From: a virus
DNA length: 21,384 bases
Direction: 5' to 3' (one strand)
Virus record (IMG/VR): IMGVR_UViG_3300048929_000342
Span: 1-21,384 of that record
A program made the translations under genes and the position numbers. Below are positions 1 through 4,399 of the stretch, piece after piece. Below the pieces are notes generated by a model, which did not search any database, had not been told where the DNA came from, and saw nothing but the letters and a program-made list of their open reading frames with translations. Within the stretch, counting starts at the first letter, position 1. The number at the start of each line of letters is the position of its first letter.

Positions 1-501
1 GATCGCGCCGCCTTCGCCGATGCGCGCATCGCCGCGGTGCATGCCGGGCTGAAGCTGACCCCGGACCAGGAAAAGCTGTGGCCCCCGGTGGAAGCCGCGG
101 CGAAGGATTTTGCCAAGCTGCGGATCGACCGTGCCAATGCGCGGATGGAAGAGCGCAAGAAGTCCGACGATGCGAAGGGCCCGGAGACGCCGGACAATCC
201 GGTCGCCCGGCTGCAGCAGCGCGCGGACACCATGGCGGCCACGGCGGCGGCGCTGAAGAAGATCGCCGAGACTGCCGATCCGCTCTACAAGACCCTCGAT
301 GACGGCCAGAAGCGCCGGCTGGCCATCCTGACCCACATGGACGGCAGCCGGTTCGGCGGTCGCGAGGGCATGCGCCACCGCGGCTTCGAGCATCGCATGG
401 ACCGCATGGGCGACCGCGACGACGATCGCGGCGGCATGGATCGCGACCGGCCGGGCCGCGGCATGGACCGTGATCGCGGGCCTGGCCCCGAGCGCATGTG
501 A
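1..501 (+). CDS. LTXXQ / Spy-CpxP-like periplasmic protein, 5'-partial
   Basis: The frame is open from base 1, so the gene starts upstream of the window; the first ATG/GTG-like codon (GTG at 37) is internal. The visible 166 residues contain the LTPDQEKLW motif typical of the LTXXQ family (CpxP/Spy-type periplasmic chaperones and stress proteins), a helical middle region, and a low-complexity tail rich in Arg, Asp, Gly and Met (roughly the last 50 residues, repeated MDRDR-like units). The signal peptide expected for this family would lie outside the window. A rho-independent terminator follows 32 bases after the stop. The family assignment rests on the motif and overall helical character; the exact substrate is unknown. 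This is host chromosome flanking the inserted element. Confidence 0.7.
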   Translation, partial: DRAAFADARIAAVHAGLKLTPDQEKLWPPVEAAAKDFAKLRIDRANARMEERKKSDDAKGPETPDNPVARLQQRADTMAATAAALKKIAETADPLYKTLDDGQKRRLAILTHMDGSRFGGREGMRHRGFEHRMDRMGDRDDDRGGMDRDRPGRGMDRDRGPGPERM

Positions 502-532
502 AGGCGCTCGCAATCGACTTTTCCACACGACG

Positions 533-558
533 AAGCCGCTGATTTTCAGCGGCTTTTT
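533..558 (+). terminator. Rho-independent terminator after the LTXXQ gene
   Basis: Ten-base-pair stem (AAGCCGCTGA pairing with TCAGCGGCTT) with a TTT loop, followed by TTT. It lies 32 bases after the stop of the upstream gene and so ends that transcript before the tRNA gene. Confidence 0.85.
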
Positions 559-677
559 CGTTTTCGTGCAGTTTTTGTGACGCCGCCGGATAATCTTCGC
601 CAGCTTGCTGGACATCCTGGAATCGCTTTGCTAAACGACGCCGTCCCCAAGGGGATGTGGACTTCCGGACTGGTTCC
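559..677. other. Intergenic region upstream of tRNA-Lys
   Basis: No credible coding frame. It should contain the tRNA promoter. TTGCTG (605-610) with a loosely matching TGCTAA (629-634) is the best pair I see, but the -10 is poor, so no promoter is called. A reverse-strand frame across this region and the tRNA is a shadow. Confidence 0.4.
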
Positions 678-753
678 GGGCGCATAGCTCAGTTGGTAGA
701 GCAGATGACTCTTAATCATCGGGTCCCAGGTTCGAGCCCTGGTGCGCCCACCA
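678..753 (+). tRNA. tRNA-Lys (CTT), CCA encoded
   Basis: A full cloverleaf can be drawn. The acceptor stem GGGCGCA pairs with TGCGCCC; the D arm holds AGTTGGTAGAGC; the anticodon stem GATGA/TCATC encloses loop CTCTTAA with anticodon CTT (711-713), reading AAG lysine codons; the T arm contains GGTTCGAGCCC; and CCA is encoded at 751-753. The gene is the integration target of the element to its right. The last 47 bases of the mature tRNA (707-753) are provided by the 48-bp attL core, so the gene stays functional after insertion. Confidence 0.97.
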
Positions 754-754
754 C
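707..754 (+). repeat. attL core (48-bp direct repeat with attR)
   Basis: Bases 707-754 are identical to 20189-20236. The repeat begins in the 5' side of the anticodon stem and runs through the anticodon loop, T arm, acceptor 3' strand and CCA plus one base. Flanking bases differ at both ends (T706 against A20188; C755 against T20237). A repeat of this kind with an integrase at one end is the classic product of tyrosine-recombinase insertion into a tRNA 3' end. Confidence 0.95.
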
Positions 755-783
755 CCCTAAAGTGCTGATGCACAAGGGGTTTT
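754..783 (+). terminator. Putative tRNA terminator supplied by the element
   Basis: CCCCT (754-758) pairs with AGGGG (775-779), and inside it GTGC (762-765) pairs with GCAC (770-773) around a TGAT loop, with a small internal bulge. TTTT follows at 780-783. It begins directly at the end of the tRNA and lies on the element side of attL, so the element seems to bring its own stop for the tRNA transcript. Confidence 0.6.
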
Positions 784-867
784 AAGAAAACAATCCGACA
801 GAACAAAACGGAACGGTAGACGCGGTTTGCGCTATGGTTTGCAACTTACGTTCGGGAGGCGTTCTAG

Positions 868-1206
868 ATGTCCTATGACGATGAAGGTGGCGAGCCGCCG
901 TCAAAGGTTCTTTTCGCAAATCATCAGTGGTCCGTGACTGATTATGGCGTCGAGGCGGTGAGGCCGGACGCGCCCTATTATCATTTCGGCGCCGATCGGA
1001 TTCTGGAAACAACAGATCGTGGCGGCCAGTTATTCTATGATTGGCCCATTCATCTCGGCGAAAAAACTTGGGTCGATATCGAGGCTTTTATTGAGGTTTT
1101 CTTGAAGGCAATCGAAATGCACGCTGGTAGATTAGGTGGCAAGGTCGATCAGGATGTTTTGGCCAGAAGCCTCGCTCGCGGTCGTAAGGAAGCGTCGCGG
1201 CGTTGA
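868..1206 (+). CDS. Hypothetical protein, first gene of the element
   Basis: 112 residues, no recognised domain. The start at 868 is backed by a strong ribosome binding site (GGGAGG, 854-859). The protein is acidic at the N-terminus (SYDDEGGE), has an aromatic-rich centre (FANHQW, YYHFGADR, LFYDWP) and an Arg/Lys-rich C-terminus. Its base composition is less GC-rich than the late genes. Its stop codon (1204-1206) directly abuts the integrase stop on the other strand (1207-1209), so the two genes are exactly convergent. The position between attL and integrase is common for accessory cargo genes. I do not assign a function; similar small proteins near integrases in Rhizobiales are my recollection only. 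Confidence 0.75.
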   Translation: MSYDDEGGEPPSKVLFANHQWSVTDYGVEAVRPDAPYYHFGADRILETTDRGGQLFYDWPIHLGEKTWVDIEAFIEVFLKAIEMHAGRLGGKVDQDVLARSLARGRKEASRR

Positions 1207-2277
1207 TTAACCGCCGAACTGCGCAACCAGTTTGACGATGGCCTGATCTGCCAACTCCGCCTGACCACCCAGATAGTTCGCTTCCAAGATTATTTCCACG
1301 TCTTTGAGGCTGTGGCCGGTGATCGAAGCAATCTGCGGGACAGTGCACCCTGCCAGCGCCAGCCGCGTGACAGCGGTGCCGCGCAGGTCGTGGAAATGCA
1401 GATCGAAGTCGCCCAGATTCGCCCGGTCGAATGCCTTTCCCCACGAGGTTCGGAAGCCGTCGCCGGTCCATGGCTCGCCGAAGGTGTTGCGTAGGATCGT
1501 CCCCTCGGGCTTTGCAGGCCGGCGCGCATCGAGCGCAGCCTTCAGCGCCGGCCCGACCGGGATCACAACGCGCTTCTTCGCCTTGCCTCTGCGGCGCTTG
1601 CCCTGCTGCAATCTGATGTGGGTACCGTCGTATTGCGACCATGTGATCTTGATCAGGTCACCTTGGCGCTGGCCTGTCCAGAGCGCGATCAGTAGTGCGA
1701 ATTGAAGCTCGGGCGATGCTGCAGCGCAGAACGCTGTGATGTGTTCGGGTTGCCAGATGATGTCGGCGCGGTCCGATTCGTAAAGCCGGCCGCCGCGCTC
1801 GCACACGTTGACCGCGATAGTCCCATGATCCTTGGCCACCGCCAGCACGCGCGCGATCGTTGTCCAGGCGTAGTCCGCTGTCCGCGGGTTGTCCGCCATG
1901 CTTGCCCGCCACGTCTTGAACTTGCCGCGGGCGCGGCGATCTTGGACCACCGACAGCGGCATCGTGCCGAACTCGTCCTCAATCATCTTGAGGTATCGAC
2001 GGTAAGCCTTCTTGGTGACTTCCGCGAGCGAAGTGAACTCGGTGGACGCCCTGAATGCCGCGACCAAGGAGAACAGCGTTCCGGTAACAGGCTTGGTGCG
2101 ATCCGCATGCGCAGCCGTGTACGCGACCACGAACTGCGGATCGCCTGGCGACAGCGGTTTCCCATCGGCGCTTTTGAGCATAGGACCGCCGCGCCACGCA
2201 TAGTAGTATTTGCGCAGCGAGCCGTCAGCGAGCCGTTTAGACGCGGTCGCTACGCCGGGCAGCTTTCGCCGATGCAT
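1207..2277 (-). CDS. int: Tyrosine-type site-specific recombinase (integrase)
   Basis: 356 residues. This enzyme catalyses integration and excision between the two tRNA-Lys repeats. The C-terminal catalytic domain shows the family residues: Arg204 in TGQRQGDL, candidate Lys227 in the beta-hairpin, His296 and Arg299 in HDLRGTA, His322 in TGHS, and the nucleophile Tyr335 in EANYLG. The N-terminal half (about 60-165) looks like a SAM-like core-binding domain, preceded by a short basic N-terminal region that may bind arm sites. The start at 2277 overlaps the end of the upstream 72-aa gene by 41 bases, so it is probably translationally coupled to it. The gene lies last in a four-gene leftward operon and points at attL. 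Confidence 0.95.
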   Translation of the reverse strand: MHRRKLPGVATASKRLADGSLRKYYYAWRGGPMLKSADGKPLSPGDPQFVVAYTAAHADRTKPVTGTLFSLVAAFRASTEFTSLAEVTKKAYRRYLKMIEDEFGTMPLSVVQDRRARGKFKTWRASMADNPRTADYAWTTIARVLAVAKDHGTIAVNVCERGGRLYESDRADIIWQPEHITAFCAAASPELQFALLIALWTGQRQGDLIKITWSQYDGTHIRLQQGKRRRGKAKKRVVIPVGPALKAALDARRPAKPEGTILRNTFGEPWTGDGFRTSWGKAFDRANLGDFDLHFHDLRGTAVTRLALAGCTVPQIASITGHSLKDVEIILEANYLGGQAELADQAIVKLVAQFGG

Positions 2278-2455
2278 TTTCGCGCTCCCACTTCTGGAAT
2301 TCGTCCTCGTCGCGCGGCGCGATGGGCGGCGACCTCAGTAGAATCGTGATGGTGCCATTTGGCGCCAACTGAATCGCATCGGCACCTTCGCGCTTTGCCG
2401 CCCGAATTGCTCGGGTGACGTCGACTTGCAGGAAGGTGCCGAGGCGACGGGTCAT
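2237..2455 (-). CDS. Small conserved-looking protein upstream of int (72 aa), possible directionality factor
   Basis: The start at 2455 was chosen because the preceding gene stops at 2457, leaving one base between TGA and ATG; a longer frame from 2539 would overlap that gene. The N-terminal part (FLQVDVTRAIRAAKREGADA) looks like a small helical unit, followed by a beta-like stretch ending in PNGTITILL and a highly charged C-terminus. Proteins with a similar 'V-TRA-AA--G---I-L-P-G-I-I' layout are, as I remember, common beside integrases in Rhizobiales elements. A role in recombination directionality is inference from position and size only. It overlaps integrase by 41 bases. Confidence 0.7.
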   Translation of the reverse strand: MTRRLGTFLQVDVTRAIRAAKREGADAIQLAPNGTITILLRSPPIAPRDEDEFQKWERENASAKAARRSDRV

Positions 2456-2456
2456 G

Positions 2457-2654
2457 TCAGTCTTTGCGCTTGGCTTGGGACGACTTCCACTCGGCGACTC
2501 GGCGCTCGACGAAGGCATTTGAATGCCCCCGAGCGTCAAGGGCGGTCAGGCCGAGACGAATGGCATCGGCATCACCTTCCTTGCTTGCCGCGATCCTCAC
2601 TTCCAACTCCAGGTCGCGCGGCGGCTTAGGCGCGAGAGGAAAGCCCGCCGTCAC
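2457..2654 (-). CDS. Small hypothetical protein (65 aa)
   Basis: 65 residues starting with GTG at 2654, which overlaps the TGA of the upstream gene (GTGA junction at 2651-2654). It ends one base before the next start. The protein is charged and likely helical (LELEVRIAASKEGDADAI, then VERRVAEWKSSQAKRKD), without a recognised motif. Its overlap pattern with both neighbours indicates a real cistron in the integrase operon. Function unknown. Confidence 0.6.
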   Translation of the reverse strand: MTAGFPLAPKPPRDLELEVRIAASKEGDADAIRLGLTALDARGHSNAFVERRVAEWKSSQAKRKD

Positions 2655-2833
2655 AGCGTGTTCCCCCGCAGCTTGGCGGCCTCGGCGTTGGCGGCGTCGG
2701 CCAGTGTGCTGGCGGCGTCTGCGAGGATGGACTCCCGCGTCATGCCGAGGCCGCGCTCGTTCGAATAGGCGAGGCCGGCGAGAATGGCAGCTTCAGAGCT
2801 TTCGCGCAGGTAGGTGACATAGGCTTCGGTCAT
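2651..2833 (-). CDS. Small hypothetical protein (60 aa), first gene of the int operon
   Basis: 60 residues, nearly all predicted helix and Ala-rich, with no recognised domain. The ATG at 2833 follows AAGGA on the reverse strand (about 2843-2847), nine bases upstream. It heads the leftward operon that ends with integrase, and shares the intergenic control region 2834-2934 with the rightward regulator gene. Function unknown. Confidence 0.6.
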   Translation of the reverse strand: MTEAYVTYLRESSEAAILAGLAYSNERGLGMTRESILADAASTLADAANAEAAKLRGNTL

Positions 2834-2875
2834 TGGGTCGTTTCCTTACTTGCAACTCAAGCGGTATGCCTGCAG

Positions 2876-2903
2876 TTGACAATTACCCGATATCAGGTAA
2901 TGT
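2876..2903 (+). promoter_or_regulatory. Promoter with palindromic operator in the spacer
   Basis: A consensus TTGACA (2876-2881) is followed 16 bases later by TAATGT (2898-2903). The spacer is filled by a 20-base palindrome (2882-2901): arms ATTACC and GGTAAT around a central GATATC, with only one mismatched pair (C2888 against A2895). A dimeric repressor bound here would block the promoter. The likely ligand is the helix-turn-helix protein encoded just downstream; this is inference. It lies 43 bases upstream of the leftward operon start and may affect both directions. Confidence 0.65.
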
Positions 2904-2934
2904 GGACAATAGACAAAACTTGGACTTAGTCAAC

Positions 2935-3597
2935 ATGAAATTATCAGCACTCGTGCCACACACGTCAGATTGGCTTGGAGTTCCGCGATCGACGGTTGAC
3001 TCAGTCGCCAAATATCTCCGCCCCGCGGGCCTCTTGTCATCGAGCGGTCGGGGGCCGGGCGGCGCGGAGATGACCGTCGACGACAAGGTCAATTTGTTGC
3101 TTGGGGTCTGCGGCGTTGAGATTGCGAGCCGCGCAGCCGAGCACGTCCGAATCTGGCGCAGGTTGGTTCGGTTCAGCGACAAAGACGATCACCGCTTTGC
3201 CTTTCTTCAATCTGAAACAGTGAGGGATTTTTTCTTCGATCTTCTCACTAAGGATCTGAACGGCGGCGCTCTAGACGCTTGGTTGAAAGAAGCCGACGAC
3301 GAATACGGTCGGTATCAGGACACGAAAACGGTGCCACGACACAAAATGACTCTCGATTTTTTTGTCGATGAATTTGCTTTCACGCTCGTCGTTTCGCGTT
3401 TTATTTCCTCGATCTATCCGTCCGTGCGGACGGCGTCGGCCGACACGATTGAAGTTACGTTCAGCCAAGGTCCGCCCGGTGGCGAGTTCGAATACCGGCC
3501 CCCGCGGCGTGACGAAGGATACAAGGCAGGCTCTCGACTTATTCGACGCCTTGATGCGCAGAACCTTCGCGGGTGGGGGACCTGCCTGCTGGAGTAG
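2935..3597 (+). CDS. Winged-helix/HTH transcriptional regulator (candidate element repressor)
   Basis: 220 residues from the ATG at 2935. An upstream ATG at 2833 would place translation across the promoter and operator, so it was rejected; no strong Shine-Dalgarno is visible for either. Residues 8-34 read as a helix-turn-helix (TSDWLGVPRSTVDSVAKYL then RPAGLL), followed by a glycine-rich wing (SGRGPGG) and a TVDDKVNLLLGV helix, a layout I associate with small HTH regulators of alphaproteobacterial mobile elements. The C-terminal two thirds is unassigned and may sense ligand or dimerise. It is transcribed from a promoter whose spacer is a palindrome, so autoregulation is likely, and a terminator-like hairpin follows. 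Its codon use is less GC-rich than the late block. Confidence 0.65.
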   Translation: MKLSALVPHTSDWLGVPRSTVDSVAKYLRPAGLLSSSGRGPGGAEMTVDDKVNLLLGVCGVEIASRAAEHVRIWRRLVRFSDKDDHRFAFLQSETVRDFFFDLLTKDLNGGALDAWLKEADDEYGRYQDTKTVPRHKMTLDFFVDEFAFTLVVSRFISSIYPSVRTASADTIEVTFSQGPPGGEFEYRPPRRDEGYKAGSRLIRRLDAQNLRGWGTCLLE

Positions 3598-3622
3598 CAC
3601 CACATTATCCCAACCACACCAC

Positions 3623-3660
3623 CCCGGCTCGGGCCTGACAATCCGCAGCCGGGAATTTTT
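3623..3660 (+). terminator. Terminator after the regulator gene
   Basis: CCCGGCT (3623-3629) pairs with AGCCGGG (3647-3653) around a 17-base loop, followed by AATTTTT. It lies 26 bases past the regulator stop. The loop is long, but stem GC content and T-run fit intrinsic termination. Confidence 0.6.
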
Positions 3661-3694
3661 GTACCTGAAACTTAAACCCTATGGAGACAACCCA

Positions 3695-3982
3695 ATGAAG
3701 ATCACATCACTTACTATCGTCACCAATCCTAAAGACTGGGCGAATGGCGACACGTTGTTGGCCTTCTTCGATGTGGAGTACGCCGGAATTCAAATGCGTG
3801 ACGCCATGCTTATCAAGGGCGCTCGCACTGGTCAGATCATAGCCAACGCGCCGAGAGGGGAAAACCGCGACGGCGAGCGCGCCATCCGCATCGTCGATCA
3901 TGAAATCAAAGAGGCGATGACTGCCGCCGCTCACAGTGTGTTCGTCGCCATGGGCGGCGTCGACGCTGCATCGTCTAACTGA
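3695..3982 (+). CDS. SpoVG-like small protein (95 aa)
   Basis: The start at 3695 has GGAGA at 3684-3688; a longer frame from 3362 is antisense-like noise overlapping the regulator. The protein opens with MKITSLTIV, contains a beta-strand pattern (LLAFFDVEYAGIQMRDAMLIK), a GENRDGERA segment and a C-terminal helix (HEIKEAMTAAAHSVF). This resembles the SpoVG fold: K-I-T-x-I start, short strands describing a regulated property, then an Ala-rich C-terminal helix. SpoVG proteins are small site-specific DNA/RNA-binding regulators. The similarity is by eye and remote. It sits between two hairpins, upstream of the replication module, and may be an early regulatory or recombination gene. Confidence 0.6.
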   Translation: MKITSLTIVTNPKDWANGDTLLAFFDVEYAGIQMRDAMLIKGARTGQIIANAPRGENRDGERAIRIVDHEIKEAMTAAAHSVFVAMGGVDAASSN

Positions 3983-3985
3983 AAC

Positions 3986-4012
3986 AAAAAGCCCCGGTCT
4001 TGCGACCAGGGC
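3986..4012 (-). terminator. Hairpin, terminator-like on the reverse strand
   Basis: GCCC and GGTC (3991-3999) pair with GACC and GGGC (4004-4012) around TTGC with one mismatched pair. On the reverse strand the hairpin is followed by TTTTT (complement of 3986-3990). There is no T-run on the forward strand, so forward termination after 3982 would be weak, while leftward antisense transcription would be stopped. Confidence 0.45.
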
Positions 4013-4019
4013 GGCATTG

Positions 4020-4049
4020 CTGACAACTGATGTGATGATCGTTTATAGC
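4020..4049 (+). promoter_or_regulatory. Candidate promoter of the replication operon
   Basis: CTGACA (4020-4025, five of six to consensus) and TATAGC (4044-4049, four of six) are separated by 18 bases. They lie in the 123-base gap before the 97-aa gene and the primase-helicase gene. Called from consensus only. Confidence 0.35.
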
Positions 4050-4092
4050 ACAGCCGTCCAAAACCGCAACATAAAAATCCGGGTCCAACATC

Positions 4093-4097
4093 AAGGA
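4093..4097 (+). promoter_or_regulatory. Ribosome binding site deciding a TTG start
   Basis: AAGGA lies eight bases before TTG at 4106. There is no in-frame ATG or GTG nearby upstream, so the TTG is taken as the start of the 97-aa gene. Confidence 0.6.
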
Positions 4098-4105
4098 CTC
4101 CAAAA

Positions 4106-4399
4106 TTGTCAAATGAAAATGACGCACGCTTTCGCCTGCGAGAACTACACGCGCTACTGGTCAGTGAGATCGATCGCAACGCGCACGACTGCGCGGTCCG
4201 CGTTCTGAAGCAAATCGGCAAGGAAGCCGCTGCGGCACGCATCACCAACGATCCGATCGCCGTATCCGCCGACCTCGATATCCGCTTGACGTTTTGGCGC
4301 ACGTTGTACGACCGCGCCAAATCGCGCCGCGCGTTCGAGCAGGAACTGGAAATTCTCGAACATATGCGCAGGGAAGATGCGACGCGGGTGTCGGCATGA
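4106..4399 (+). CDS. Hypothetical protein preceding the primase-helicase (97 aa)
   Basis: 97 residues, starting with TTG behind a well-placed AAGGA. Predicted to be almost wholly helical and charged (RELHALLVSEIDRN, RLTFWRTLYDRAKSRRAFEQELEILEHM), with no domain I recognise. Its stop overlaps the ATG of the primase-helicase (ATGA at 4396-4399), so the two are translationally coupled. A role as an accessory of replication is inference from that coupling. Confidence 0.75.
   Translation: MSNENDARFRLRELHALLVSEIDRNAHDCAVRVLKQIGKEAAAARITNDPIAVSADLDIRLTFWRTLYDRAKSRRAFEQELEILEHMRREDATRVSA

Noticed and set aside
546-806. Reverse-strand frame of 86 codons across tRNA-Lys, and similar frames at 20175-20366 and 20198-20512
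   Set aside because: They are the tRNA sequence read backwards (TRARTWDP or APGLEPGTR-type residues), a well-known false annotation; no ribosome site or homologous architecture.
824-842. Two GGTTTGC direct repeats 12 bases apart as integrase arm sites
   Set aside because: Only two short copies, and no matching copies noticed near attR; could be chance.
1304-1705. Forward frame opposite integrase (and others at 1702-2349)
   Set aside because: Antisense shadows of the integrase gene, whose catalytic residues are clear.
3362-3694. N-terminal extension of the SpoVG-like gene
   Set aside because: It overlaps the regulator gene in another frame and crosses a terminator-like hairpin; ATG 3695 has a ribosome site.
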